Assembly: GCA_020636935.1 (NCBI GenBank)
Contig: JACJWW010000001.1
Span: forward strand, 124,001-188,000
Source: Nocardioidaceae bacterium
GTDB taxonomy: Bacteria; Actinomycetota; Actinomycetes; Propionibacteriales; Nocardioidaceae
Direction: 5' to 3'
DNA length: 64,000 bases
In this document: positions 26,757-36,257 of the stretch, one piece after another
How the letters are laid out: each line of letters begins with the position of its first letter
How positions within the stretch are numbered: position 1 is the first letter of the stretch
Notes under the pieces: model-generated
What the model saw: only the letters and a program-made list of their open reading frames with translations
What the model was told of the DNA's origin: nothing
Databases searched by the model: none
Made by a program: the position numbers and the translations under genes

Positions 26757-27959
26757 ATGTCTCTGCACAGCGCCCCGTCCGCGCCTGGGGCTTCGCTTGA
26801 CCTGCTCGACCAGACCTTCCAGGCCGACCCCTATCCGACGTACGCCGCACTTCGGAGCGGCCCATCCGTCGTACACGTGCCTGAGGGTGAAGGTCACAAC
26901 GGATATTGGGCCCTGACCCGCTTTGACGACGTTTGGGATGCAGTGCGTGACCCAGCCACCTTTTCTTCGGCATCGGGGCTGACCTTCTTCCCCGATGAGA
27001 TCGGGCAACTCGGGCTGCCACCGACGATCGTGATGCTCGATCCACCTAGACACACCCAACTCAGAGGTCTGATCGGGCGAGGTTTCACCCCCAAGCGCGT
27101 AGCAGCACTAGAAGATGACATCCGCACCTATGCGCGATCGCTGCTCGATGGGCTGGTCGACCTGCACCGCGACTTCGCCACCAAGATCCCCACCTTCGTG
27201 GTGGCCAAACTGCTCGCCGTACCCGAAGCTGACTGGCCACTCTTTGATCCTTGGGTCTCGGCGTTGACCCGCGTACAAAATGCTGGCTTCGACCCCGGTG
27301 CTCTCGGCGCCGACACTGCAGTGACGGAGATGTTCGGCTACTTTGACGGCCTGATCAAGGCTCGCCGTGCCAACCCTGGTGATGACCTGATCAGTGCACT
27401 GATCGCTGCCGAGCTCGACGGCGAGCGGCTCACCGACTGGGACATCATGGGTTTTTGCTTCGTGATGGTGGCCGGGGGCAATGACACCACCGGCGCCTTG
27501 ATCAGTCACTCGGTCTGCCTCCTGCAAGACAACCCCGAGCAACGCGCGGAGTTGTTGGCAGACCTGAGTCTGTTACAGACCGCAATCCCGGAGTTCTTGC
27601 GCCTGGAGTCATCGGTGCAGACCCTGGGCCGCACCACAACTCGCGAAGTGGAAATCCACGGACAGGTGATCCCAGCCGGGGAGAAGGTGATGATGCTCTA
27701 CGGCTGCGCCAACCGCGACGAGGACGAATACGGCCCCAATGCCGACGAACTCGATATCCGACGCGAGTTCACCCGCATGCTCGCCTTCTCCAGCGGCCCG
27801 CACTTCTGCATCGGCAGCCATCTGGCCAAACTCCAGGCCAGAGTCGCGCTCGAAGAGCTCCTCACCCGCTATCCACAGGTGCGCGCGGATGTCACCAACG
27901 GCCAGCGACACCTGTCACCCTTCACGAGAGGATGGCAGACCCTCCCCGCGCTCTTGTAG
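26757..27959 (+). CDS. Cytochrome P450
   Basis: A 400-residue soluble bacterial P450. The I-helix oxygen motif is VAGGNDTTGAL, the ExxR motif EFLRLESS and the heme-cysteine loop LAFSSGPHFCIGSHLA. The helix C region MLDPPRHTQLRGLIGRGFTP resembles those of actinobacterial lipid, terpene and sterol hydroxylases (the CYP124/125/142 region of the tree), but the substrate cannot be read from sequence. No ferredoxin or reductase gene is nearby. It ends 2 nt from the convergent enoyl-CoA hydratase gene of the AtuA operon, which may process related substrates. Confidence 0.92.
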   Translation: MSLHSAPSAPGASLDLLDQTFQADPYPTYAALRSGPSVVHVPEGEGHNGYWALTRFDDVWDAVRDPATFSSASGLTFFPDEIGQLGLPPTIVMLDPPRHTQLRGLIGRGFTPKRVAALEDDIRTYARSLLDGLVDLHRDFATKIPTFVVAKLLAVPEADWPLFDPWVSALTRVQNAGFDPGALGADTAVTEMFGYFDGLIKARRANPGDDLISALIAAELDGERLTDWDIMGFCFVMVAGGNDTTGALISHSVCLLQDNPEQRAELLADLSLLQTAIPEFLRLESSVQTLGRTTTREVEIHGQVIPAGEKVMMLYGCANRDEDEYGPNADELDIRREFTRMLAFSSGPHFCIGSHLAKLQARVALEELLTRYPQVRADVTNGQRHLSPFTRGWQTLPALL

Positions 27960-27961
27960 GG

Positions 27962-28711
27962 CTACTTCTTGGGTTTGGACAAGAAGGCGAGCATCGCCTC
28001 ACGAGCCGCGTCGGACCCGAAGAGCCGGGCGCTCTGCGCGGCGACTTGGTCGCCGTACTTGTCGATGTGCTCGATGAGTTGGGTGTTGAGTAGGGCCTTG
28101 GTCTCGGCCAAGCCCTGCGGGTGGGCCTCGCCGAGATCTGCACACACCTGCGTCACAGCCCCATCCAGCTCTGCTGAGGGCACCACCTTGGTGACCAGCC
28201 CCATCTCGACTGCCTCGGCAGCAGTGAAGGTGCGCCCAGACAGGAAAGTGTCGGCCGCTCCCCTCGACGTCATCCGCGGCAGCAATGACAATGAGATCAC
28301 CGCTGGGGCCAAGCCGAGTCGAGATTCGGTGAAGGCGAAGGTGACCTCCTCGACACACAAGACCACGTCACAGACACCAACCAGGCCCAGGCCACCGGCA
28401 CGAACCGGCCCGGCCAGCCGAGCCACATAGGGCTTGCGCGAGGATGCAATGGTGCGTTGCAGGTCGACCAGCGCCTTGGCGCCCTCCTCCATCGCACCAT
28501 CGGCGGCTTCCGAGAGGTCCGCGCCAGAGCAGAACACCCGCTCAGCTGAGCGGAGTACGACGATCTTGGCCCCTTCATCAGCCTCCGCGTCGCTGATCGC
28601 GGCAATGAGTTCGGTGACCAACTGTCGCGACAGAGCATTGCGATTATGGGGTGAGTCAAGGGTGATCGTGGCGACCCCCTCGCTCACCTCCAGGCGGACG
28701 AGCTCACCCAT
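27962..28711 (-). CDS. Enoyl-CoA hydratase/isomerase family protein
   Basis: A 249-residue crotonase-fold enzyme, last gene of the AtuA operon. The oxyanion-hole segments are VFCSGADLSE and RAGGLGLVGVCDVVL. A glutamate of the catalytic type occurs in FAFTESRLGLAPAVIS. By analogy with Pseudomonas terpene or leucine catabolism it may hydrate the carboxylated enoyl-CoA (AtuE/LiuC role). The start overlaps the dehydrogenase stop by 1 nt (TGATG). The specificity is inferred from context. Confidence 0.88.
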   Translation of the reverse strand: MGELVRLEVSEGVATITLDSPHNRNALSRQLVTELIAAISDAEADEGAKIVVLRSAERVFCSGADLSEAADGAMEEGAKALVDLQRTIASSRKPYVARLAGPVRAGGLGLVGVCDVVLCVEEVTFAFTESRLGLAPAVISLSLLPRMTSRGAADTFLSGRTFTAAEAVEMGLVTKVVPSAELDGAVTQVCADLGEAHPQGLAETKALLNTQLIEHIDKYGDQVAAQSARLFGSDAAREAMLAFLSKPKK

Positions 28712-29877
28712 CAGTAGGACTTCGGTAGACCGAGCGAATGCATGCCCACGAAGTTGAGCACCATCTCACGGCTCACCGGAGCGATCCGACCGACTCGGGC
28801 AGCCATCAGCACGTTGGCGACGGCGTATTCCTTGGTCATTCCCATGCCACCGTGTGATTGCACCGCCACGTCGGCTGCATGGCAGGCGGCCTCGGCTGCG
28901 GCGTACTTGGCCATGTTGGCCGCCTCACCGGCTCCCATGTCGTCGCCAGCGTCGTACAGGGCCGCTGCCTTCTGGGTCATCAATCGCGACATTTCGATCT
29001 CGATCTTGACCTCTGCCAACGGGTGCGCAATCGCCTGGTGGGTCGCAATCGGAGCACCAAAGACCTCCCGCTGCTTGACATAGGAGACAGTGCGCTCGAG
29101 AGCGAAACGGCCCAGACCCGTGGAGAAGGATGCGGCCATGATCCGCTCGGGGTTGAGTCCGGCAAACAACTGGATCAGGCCGGCGTCCTCATCACCAACT
29201 AGCGCGTCGGCCGGCAGCCGCACGTCGTCGATGAAGACCTGGAATTGCAGCTCGGGTGCACCAAACTCCATCGGGATGTGGGTGTAGCTGAAGCCCTTTG
29301 AGTCAGTGGGTACGACGAACAGGCATGGCTTGAGCTTGCCGGTCTTGGCGTCTTCGGTGCGGCTGACCACGAGCACGTTGTCGGCCTCATCGACACCAGA
29401 GATGAAGATCTTCTGCCCCTTCAGCACCCACTCATCCCCATCACGGCGAGCCGTCGTGGTGATGTTGTGGGAGTTGGTGCCGGCGTCGGGCTCGGTGATC
29501 GCGAAAGCCATCGTCGATGAGCCATCACAGATGCCGGGGAGCCATTTGCGCTTTTGCTCTTCGCTGCCGAAGCGGGCGATCACGCTGCCGCAGATGGCGG
29601 GTGAGACCACCATCAACAACAACGGGCAGCCGGCAGCCGCGAGCTCTTCGCAGACTGCGGCGACGTCACCGATGCCACCGCCGCCGCCGCCGTACTCCTC
29701 AGGCAGGTTGACGCCGAGATAGCCGGCCTTGCCGATCGCCTCCCACAACTCGGTGGTCTTCTCTCCAGCCTCGATCTTCTTGGAGATGTATTCGCGACCA
29801 AAGGTGCTGGCCAGTTTGGCGACCTCTTGGCGCAGGATCTGACGCTCTTCGGACTCTTGGAATGCATTGCCGGTCAT
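28711..29877 (-). CDS. Acyl-CoA dehydrogenase (copy 2 of the operon)
   Basis: A 388-residue FAD-dependent acyl-CoA dehydrogenase that makes the alpha,beta-double bond. Visible: LGVNLPEEYGGGGGGIGDVAAVCEE, FAITEPDAGTNSHNI, the middle-domain VLKGQKIFISG and the C-terminal QSHGGMGMTKEYAVANVL. The glutamate of KEYAV... aligns with the region that carries or replaces the catalytic base. Similar to citronellyl-CoA and long-chain dehydrogenases. Coupled (ATGA) to the carboxylase alpha gene upstream. Confidence 0.9.
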   Translation of the reverse strand: MTGNAFQESEERQILRQEVAKLASTFGREYISKKIEAGEKTTELWEAIGKAGYLGVNLPEEYGGGGGGIGDVAAVCEELAAAGCPLLLMVVSPAICGSVIARFGSEEQKRKWLPGICDGSSTMAFAITEPDAGTNSHNITTTARRDGDEWVLKGQKIFISGVDEADNVLVVSRTEDAKTGKLKPCLFVVPTDSKGFSYTHIPMEFGAPELQFQVFIDDVRLPADALVGDEDAGLIQLFAGLNPERIMAASFSTGLGRFALERTVSYVKQREVFGAPIATHQAIAHPLAEVKIEIEMSRLMTQKAAALYDAGDDMGAGEAANMAKYAAAEAACHAADVAVQSHGGMGMTKEYAVANVLMAARVGRIAPVSREMVLNFVGMHSLGLPKSY

Positions 29878-31817
29878 TTGGTTTCTCCTTCTTCGATGAC
29901 GGCCAAGACCTCGCCTGCCGCTACTTGGGTGCCGACGGCCACCGGCAGGGCCGTGACCATCCCGTCTGTTGGTGCCTTGATGGCGTGCTGCATCTTCATT
30001 GCTTCGAGTACGACGACCACCTCGCCGGTGGCGGCCTCTGCTCCGACCTGTTTGGCGACCTCGATCACCACACCGGGCATAGGCGCCAACAACGAGCCTG
30101 CAGCCACTTGATCTGCGGGGTCGGCGAAGCGGGGTACGACGGTGAAGCTCGCCGACTCATCTGGCCCGTCTACGTGGATCCGGTCGCCAACTTGGCGCAC
30201 CTTGAAGACTCCCGCCAATCCATCGCTGACCAAGGTGACCTGATCGGGAGAAGCGGCAACCACGGTGACATCGTCGAGACGGTAGCCGTCGCGGCCGCCA
30301 TACCAACTGACCACGATCGGGCTCTCGGCTCCTTGCGGGAGCAGCTCGGTGCGCTGGGGTTGAGAGGCGACATTGCGCCAGGCAACCGGGATCTGGTGTT
30401 GCACCTGGCGTCGCGCCCGATCGTGCTCGGCCAGCGCGATCGCTGCCGCAAACGAAGCCAACCGCATCCCACCAGTGGCCTCCCCCAGCGGTTCGTCCAG
30501 CAAGGCCGTGCTCATCTGGGCGGACACAAAGTCTGGGTGCTGCAAGGCTGCCGCTACCTGGTCGCGGTTGGTCACCAGACCATGGATCCGGGCCTGTCGT
30601 AGGGCAGCGCCCAAGCGACGGTTGGCCTGGTCGCGGGTGGGCGCCCACACAATCACCTTGGCGAGCATCGCGTCGTAGAAGGTCGACACCGTGTCACCAG
30701 AGCCATAGCCCGCATCGACACGCAGGCCAGCACTGGGCCCGAAGGCCACTGCCACACCGAACTCAAAGGTGTCGAGCAGGCCAGATTGGGGTTGGTAGTC
30801 GTTGGCGGGGTCTTCCGCGTAGAGCCTGGCTTCGATCGCGTGACCATGAGGCTCGGGATCAGTTGGCAGCAACTCATCCAGGCTGCGCCCCTCAGCGACC
30901 CCGATCTGCAACTCGACCAGGTCGACGCCGTACACCAGCTCAGTGACCGGATGCTCGACCTGCAGCCGGGTGTTCATCTCCAGGAAGTAGAAGGAGTCCT
31001 TGGTTGCGTCATAGAGCAACTCCACAGTGCCAGCGCCGACATAGCCACAACTACGGGCAGCTGCTGCCGCGGCAGTGTGCATCTGCTCGCGGGTCTCGGC
31101 GCTGATGCTCGGCGCCGGTGCTTCTTCGACGACCTTTTGGTGGCGCCGCTGCAGGGAGCAGTCACGAGTGCCGAAGACCCGCACCGAGCCTTGCTGGTCG
31201 GCCACGATCTGCACTTCGACATGGCGGGAGCGCTCCACATATGGCTCAACGAAGACGGTGCCATCACCAAACGCACTCTCGGCCTCCTTGATGGCCCGCT
31301 CATGCTCGGCGGCGAGCTCGGCCAGGTCGCGTACGACGCGCATCCCGCGCCCTCCACCACCGGCGCTGGCCTTGATCAGCAGCGGCAGGTCACCCTGTGT
31401 GGGCTGCTCGGGAGCCTCCAAGATCGGCACCCCAGCGGCCTTCATCAACCCCTTGGCCTCGATCTTCGAGCCCATCTCCTCGATCGACTCCGGTGTGGGC
31501 CCGATCCAGGTGAGGCCTGCCTCGGCGACCATCCGGGCGAAGTCGGCATTTTCGCTCAAGAAGCCATAGCCGGGGTGGATCGCGTCGGCACCAGAGCGAC
31601 GCGCCGCCTCGATGATCAGATCGCCACGCAGATAGGTCTCGGCCGGAGCATTGCCTTCAAGGGGTACGGCGAAATCAGCTGCCGCCACGAAGGGCAGCCC
31701 GGCGTCAGCCTCGGAGTACACCGCGACAGTTTCGATGCCCAGTCGGTGACAGGTCGCAAAAACCCGGGCCGCAATCTCGCCGCGGTTGGCGACCAGGAGT
31801 CGGTTGATCAGGCTCAT
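29874..31817 (-). CDS. Acyl-CoA carboxylase alpha subunit (biotin carboxylase + biotin carrier)
   Basis: 647 aa. N-terminal biotin carboxylase (LINRLLVANRGEIAARVFAT, ATP-grasp loop LIKASAGGGGRGMRVVRD, EMNTRLQVEHPVTE), a linking BT-like region, and a C-terminal biotinyl domain with the biotin lysine in VVVLEAMKMQHAIKAP. It carboxylates biotin with ATP and bicarbonate for the partner beta subunit encoded upstream (ATGA overlap). Architecture matches propionyl-, methylcrotonyl- and geranyl-CoA carboxylases; context with AtuA suggests an isoprenoid-type acyl-CoA. Confidence 0.92.
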   Translation of the reverse strand: MSLINRLLVANRGEIAARVFATCHRLGIETVAVYSEADAGLPFVAAADFAVPLEGNAPAETYLRGDLIIEAARRSGADAIHPGYGFLSENADFARMVAEAGLTWIGPTPESIEEMGSKIEAKGLMKAAGVPILEAPEQPTQGDLPLLIKASAGGGGRGMRVVRDLAELAAEHERAIKEAESAFGDGTVFVEPYVERSRHVEVQIVADQQGSVRVFGTRDCSLQRRHQKVVEEAPAPSISAETREQMHTAAAAAARSCGYVGAGTVELLYDATKDSFYFLEMNTRLQVEHPVTELVYGVDLVELQIGVAEGRSLDELLPTDPEPHGHAIEARLYAEDPANDYQPQSGLLDTFEFGVAVAFGPSAGLRVDAGYGSGDTVSTFYDAMLAKVIVWAPTRDQANRRLGAALRQARIHGLVTNRDQVAAALQHPDFVSAQMSTALLDEPLGEATGGMRLASFAAAIALAEHDRARRQVQHQIPVAWRNVASQPQRTELLPQGAESPIVVSWYGGRDGYRLDDVTVVAASPDQVTLVSDGLAGVFKVRQVGDRIHVDGPDESASFTVVPRFADPADQVAAGSLLAPMPGVVIEVAKQVGAEAATGEVVVVLEAMKMQHAIKAPTDGMVTALPVAVGTQVAAGEVLAVIEEGETK

Positions 31818-33388
31818 GTGCGGAACACCCCGAATCGTTCGGTGCCCTTGACCGGCACATTGTTGATGACTGAAAGGCAGATGCCGAGGATGGTGCGGGT
31901 GTCTCGCGGGTCGATCACGCCATCGTCGTACAACATGCCGGACAGGAAGAAGGGCAGCGACTGCTCCTCGACAGCCTGCTCGATGAAGGCCCGCATCGAG
32001 GCGTCGCCTTCCTCGTCGTACTCCTTGCCCTTGGACTCTGCTGCGGCCCGGGCCACGATGCTGAGTACGCCGGCCAACTGCGCTGGCCCCATCACTGCGG
32101 ATTTGGCGCTGGGCCAGGTGAACAAGAAGCGGGGGTCATAGGCGCGGCCGTTCATGCCGTAGTTGCCGGCCCCGTAGGAGGCACCCATGATCACCGAGAT
32201 GTGGGGTACGGCGGAGTTGCTGACCGCGTTGATCATCTGGGCGCCGTGCTTGATGATCCCGCCCTGCTCGTATTCCTTGCCGACCATGTAGCCGGTGGTG
32301 TTGTGCAAGAAGAGCAGCGGACAGTCAATCTGGTTGGCCAACTGGATGAACTGCGTGGCCTTTTGGGCTTCTTCGCTGAACAGCACCCCTTGGGCGTTGG
32401 CCAAGATGCCGACTTGGTGGCCGTGGATCTTGGCCCACCCGGTGACCAGCGAGCTGCCGTAGAGCGGCTTGAACTCATCAAAAACCGCTCCGTTGTGCTC
32501 ACTGACTCCGTCAGCGATAAGGGAGATCACCTCGCGTGGGTCGAAAGGCTCCTTGAGGTCTTCAGGGATCAGGTCGAGGAGCTCTTCGACATCGCCGGCG
32601 GGTTCGGCGTAAGCCACCGGCTCAGGCTTGGGTGCGACCCGGTCGCGGTTGAGGCGGGCGATGATCCTTCGCCCGATCCGCAGCGCGTCGTACTCATCCT
32701 CTGCGAGATAGTCGGCCAACCCGGAGGTGCGGGCGTGCATCTCGGCACCGCCGAGCTCCTCATCATCGGACTCCTCGCCAGTGGCCATCTTGACCAGCGG
32801 CGGGCCGCCGAGGAAGACCTTGGCGCCCTCTTTGACCATCACCGTGTAGTCGCTCATGCCGGGGATGTAGGCGCCACCGGCGGTGGAGTTGCCGAAGACC
32901 AAAGCGATCGTGGGCTGCTTGGCGGCAGAGGCTCTGGTGAGATCGCGGAAAAGTTTGCCGCCGGGGATGAAGATCTCCTTTTGAGTGGGCAGATCGGCAC
33001 CCCCAGACTCAACAAGCGCGATCGTGGGAAGGTTGTTTTCGGTGGCAATCTGCGCTGCCCGGAAGACCTTCTTGACCGTCCAGGGATTGGAGGCGCCGCC
33101 CTTGACCGTGGGGTCATTGGCGGTGATCAGGCACTCGACTCCCTCGACCACACCGATGCCGGTGACGACCGATGCGCCGACGGTGAAGTCGGAACCCCAT
33201 CCGGCCAGCGGGGAGAGTTCGAGGAAGGCAGTGCCGGGGTCGAGCAGCAGTTCGATCCGCTCGCGAGCCAAGAGTTTGCCGCGCTTGCGGTGCCGTTCGA
33301 TGTATTTCTCACCGCCTCCGGCGACCGCCAACGCGTGCTGCTCATCAAGCTCGTCGATCTTGGCGAGCATGGATTCTCGTCTACTCAT
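31814..33388 (-). CDS. Acyl-CoA carboxylase beta subunit (carboxyltransferase)
   Basis: 524 aa, two crotonase-like halves. N-half: GRKRGKL-type start (RHRKRGKLLARERIELLLDPG), VGASVVTGIGVVEGVECLI, FGNSTAGGAYIPGMSD. C-half: FLHNTTGYMVGKEYEQGG and [20 protein letters not shown]. The two oxyanion glycine pairs are present. The strip PGGKLFRDLTRASAAKQP differs from the GRIFFNQAN of the methylcrotonyl-type enzyme encoded at 43340, so substrate choice probably differs. Coupled to both neighbours by 4-nt overlaps. Confidence 0.91.
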   Translation of the reverse strand: MSRRESMLAKIDELDEQHALAVAGGGEKYIERHRKRGKLLARERIELLLDPGTAFLELSPLAGWGSDFTVGASVVTGIGVVEGVECLITANDPTVKGGASNPWTVKKVFRAAQIATENNLPTIALVESGGADLPTQKEIFIPGGKLFRDLTRASAAKQPTIALVFGNSTAGGAYIPGMSDYTVMVKEGAKVFLGGPPLVKMATGEESDDEELGGAEMHARTSGLADYLAEDEYDALRIGRRIIARLNRDRVAPKPEPVAYAEPAGDVEELLDLIPEDLKEPFDPREVISLIADGVSEHNGAVFDEFKPLYGSSLVTGWAKIHGHQVGILANAQGVLFSEEAQKATQFIQLANQIDCPLLFLHNTTGYMVGKEYEQGGIIKHGAQMINAVSNSAVPHISVIMGASYGAGNYGMNGRAYDPRFLFTWPSAKSAVMGPAQLAGVLSIVARAAAESKGKEYDEEGDASMRAFIEQAVEEQSLPFFLSGMLYDDGVIDPRDTRTILGICLSVINNVPVKGTERFGVFRT

Positions 33389-34521
33389 GCGGCGTACCCC
33401 AATAGTCGTGCGGCCAGGTCTGCGAGTACTTCGTCGGCGCCGCCCCCGATGGGCAGCAGTCGGGCGTCGCGATAGTCACGCTCCACCTCGGTGCCGAGCA
33501 TGTAGCCGGTACCGCCGTGCAGTTGCACGGCCTGGTCGACCACATAAGAACAGGCATTGACCGCTGTCTGCTTGGCCAAGCAGGCCTCGGCGATCACCAT
33601 TTCGCCGGCATCGTGGCGGCGCATCACTTCGCGGGTATAAGTTCGAGCCACCTCGATCTGACGGTGCATCTCAACCAGTTTTTGTTGCACGACCGGGCGG
33701 GTGATCAGCGGTTCGCCGAAGGTCTTGCGTTCGCGGGCGTACGCCGTGGTCGTGGCCAGCGCCCGGGTGGCGATGCCATAGCCGTGTACGGCGAGGGCGA
33801 TCCTTTCGATCACGAATTGTTCGGCGATCATCACGAAGCCATTGCCTTCTTGGCCCACGAGATTCGTGACCGGCACCCGGCAGTCGGTGAAGGACAGGGC
33901 GGCCGTGTCGGAGCAACGCCAACCCATCTTCTCCAAAGAGCGATCGACATTGAAGCCGGGTGTGTCCTTGTCGATGATCAGCAGTGAGAGGCCCTTGTGC
34001 CCGGGCTCGCCAGTGCGCACAGCCGTGGTCACGAAGTCGGCCCGGATGCCGCTGGTGATGAACATCTTGGCGCCGTTGACGACATAGTGGTCGCCGTCAC
34101 GCACGGCAGTCGTGGTGATGCCGGCAACATCTGACCCACCACCTGGCTCGGTGATGCCCAGTGCCCCGATCTTCTCCCCCGACAGCGTCGGCTTGACGTA
34201 GTTGTCGATCTGCTCTGCGGAGCCGTTGGCCACGATGTGTGGCAGTGCGATGCCGCTGGTGAACAAAGCCGCACCTAGACCCGAGGAGGCACCCGCCTCG
34301 AAGAAGGCTTCCTGCATGAGTACGACGTCGAGCCCACTACCACCGCTGCCACCGACTTCTTCGGGGAATCCCAGCCCGAGCAGGCCAGCCGCGGCCGCCT
34401 CGCCGTGCAGACTGCGCGGCACCATCTCGTCGCGCTCCCACTGGTCGAGGTGGCCCGCGACATGACGTCGTACGAACTCTCGGGTGGTCTCCTGCAGTGC
34501 TCGTTGTTCGTCAGTGATCAA
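33385..34521 (-). CDS. Acyl-CoA dehydrogenase (copy 1 of the operon)
   Basis: A 378-residue acyl-CoA dehydrogenase: GLLGLGFPEEVGGSGGSGLDVV, LGITEPGGGSDVAGITT, VVNGAKMFITSGIRADFV, and C-terminal VQLHGGTGYMLGTEVERDYRDARL with the family Gly-Gly and a glutamate in position for the catalytic base. It starts with TTG overlapping the AtuA stop (TTGA); no ATG fits as well. The family includes citronellyl-CoA and isovaleryl-CoA dehydrogenases. Confidence 0.9.
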   Translation of the reverse strand: MITDEQRALQETTREFVRRHVAGHLDQWERDEMVPRSLHGEAAAAGLLGLGFPEEVGGSGGSGLDVVLMQEAFFEAGASSGLGAALFTSGIALPHIVANGSAEQIDNYVKPTLSGEKIGALGITEPGGGSDVAGITTTAVRDGDHYVVNGAKMFITSGIRADFVTTAVRTGEPGHKGLSLLIIDKDTPGFNVDRSLEKMGWRCSDTAALSFTDCRVPVTNLVGQEGNGFVMIAEQFVIERIALAVHGYGIATRALATTTAYARERKTFGEPLITRPVVQQKLVEMHRQIEVARTYTREVMRRHDAGEMVIAEACLAKQTAVNACSYVVDQAVQLHGGTGYMLGTEVERDYRDARLLPIGGGADEVLADLAARLLGYAA

Positions 34522-36257
34522 AGCAACTCCTCCGGGATGTCAACCTTGCGGGCCCGCACCCACTCCCCCAGGCCCTTGGCTTGAGGGTCGAAGCGAGTGG
34601 TTGCGGCCACACCGTCGCCCAAGAGGCGGCGGATCAAGACATTGACTCCACACAGATTGGGCAACGCGAAGATCTCGATGTCGAGGCCCTTGGCCTCAGG
34701 CACAAGTTGGCGCACCCGCTCGACGGTCATGAACTCGCGCAACCAAGCGGCCCGCTCTGCCTGCTTGTCGCCCTGCCCCACCCACAGACCGATATTGGCG
34801 TCGCCGCCCTTGTCACCGGATCGGGCTTGCACGATGGTGCCCAGCGGCACCCAGTTGGTGGGCCCGTCAAACTCATCGATCACGCCTGCTGGCGGCGGCA
34901 GCACCGGCTCGTCCTGCTCCGCGAAGGCGGCGGTCTCGATGACCTCCACCGAGCCATCGGGCAGGTGCACTGACTCAACGACCTCGCCGCGGTCGATGTA
35001 TTCAGGACGGTAGATGCCATATGGCGCCGCATTGGTCGGGGGGCTGGTCATGCTGAAGCCCGGATAGCTGGCCAACGCCAACTCCACACAGGCTGAGCTG
35101 AAGGCACGCCCGACCTTGTTGGCGTCTGAGTCCTTGGCGACCACCCGCAAGATCGCTGAGGCGCCTTGTTCGGTGTCAGCATCGGCGATCGGATTGCCGC
35201 CCAAGCTCCAGGTCAATGACTCGGGCGGGTCGGCAGAGAGGCTCTGCTCCAGTTGCGCCCTGACCCAGTCGGCCTTCTCGGCGATATTGAGCCCGGTCAA
35301 GATGAACTCCATGGCATTGCGGAAGCCACCCAACTCGTTGGTGCAGACCTTGAGTCGTTCGGGCGGCGCCGCGCCGATCACACCTGAGACCAACACCCGA
35401 TCTGGCCCCTGCTGGGCCAACTCCACCGAAGTCAGATCGACGGTCACATCAGGGCCAAGATAGAGCGCTGACTGCACTTCGTAGAGGAGTTGGGCGCTCA
35501 ACGTGTCGACGCTGACCAGGCCGCCGGTGCCTTCGTGCTTGGTGATCACGCAGGCACCATTGGCTGCGATCTCCGCGATCGGGAAGCCCAGCGGCTGCCC
35601 ATCGCGTGGCAATTGCATGAAGCCGGAGAAGTTGCCGCCACAGGCTTGGGTGCCGCATTCGATGATGTGCCCGGCGATCACGGCGCCAGCGAGTTCGTCG
35701 TACGACGTGCGCCCCCAGCCGTGGTGGTGGATAGCCGGCCCGACCACGACCGATGCATCGGTGACCCGGCCGGTGACGACGATGTCGGCGCCCGCATCTA
35801 GAGCGCGGGCGATGCCGAAGCCACCCAGATAGGCATTGGCGGTGAGGGCATTGGGGAAGCCGAGCTCAGCTGCCCTGGCCAAGACGTCATCGCCATCGAC
35901 ATAGGCGATCTTGGGGGCCAAGCCCAGCTCATCGGCGACCGACTGGAGCCGCTCGGCCAGGCCCGCCGGGTTGAGCCCCCCAGCATTGCTGACGATCTTG
36001 ACGCCCTTGTCGAGGGCGGTGCCCATCGAGCCTTCCATCTGCCTCAGGAAGGTCTTCGCATAGCCGAGTGACGGGTCTTTCATCCGGTCCTTGCCGAGGA
36101 TGAGCATGGTCAGTTCGGCGAGATAGTCACCGGTGAGGTAGTCGAGTTTGCCTCCTTTGAGCATCTCGGCCATGGCGCTGATCCGGTCTCCGTAGAAGCC
36201 GCTGCAGTTGCCGATGATCACCGGGGGCCTGCTCCCCGAGATTGGCTGGTCACTCAT
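34518..36257 (-). CDS. AtuA-family protein (acyclic terpene utilization), DUF1446 plus ferredoxin-fold C-terminus
   Basis: A 579-residue protein. Residues about 10-450 are the AtuA/DUF1446 core (VIIGNCSGFYGDRISAM, IVSNAGGLNPAGLAERLQ, GGFGIARALDAGADIVVTGR, GTQACGGNFSGFM). The last 110 residues (LGTIVQARSGDKGGDANIGL, NLCGVNVLIRRLLG) are the AtuA ferredoxin-like domain. AtuA is needed for citronellol/geraniol growth in Pseudomonas, but its reaction is unproven. The start at 36257 has AAGGAAGGAT upstream and overlaps the previous stop (ATGA). Confidence 0.9.
   Translation of the reverse strand: MSDQPISGSRPPVIIGNCSGFYGDRISAMAEMLKGGKLDYLTGDYLAELTMLILGKDRMKDPSLGYAKTFLRQMEGSMGTALDKGVKIVSNAGGLNPAGLAERLQSVADELGLAPKIAYVDGDDVLARAAELGFPNALTANAYLGGFGIARALDAGADIVVTGRVTDASVVVGPAIHHHGWGRTSYDELAGAVIAGHIIECGTQACGGNFSGFMQLPRDGQPLGFPIAEIAANGACVITKHEGTGGLVSVDTLSAQLLYEVQSALYLGPDVTVDLTSVELAQQGPDRVLVSGVIGAAPPERLKVCTNELGGFRNAMEFILTGLNIAEKADWVRAQLEQSLSADPPESLTWSLGGNPIADADTEQGASAILRVVAKDSDANKVGRAFSSACVELALASYPGFSMTSPPTNAAPYGIYRPEYIDRGEVVESVHLPDGSVEVIETAAFAEQDEPVLPPPAGVIDEFDGPTNWVPLGTIVQARSGDKGGDANIGLWVGQGDKQAERAAWLREFMTVERVRQLVPEAKGLDIEIFALPNLCGVNVLIRRLLGDGVAATTRFDPQAKGLGEWVRARKVDIPEELL

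Noticed and set aside
31814..33388. Definite geranyl-CoA carboxylase
   Set aside because: AtuA context supports it, but the key pocket residue could not be placed without a structural alignment, so only acyl-CoA carboxylase is claimed.
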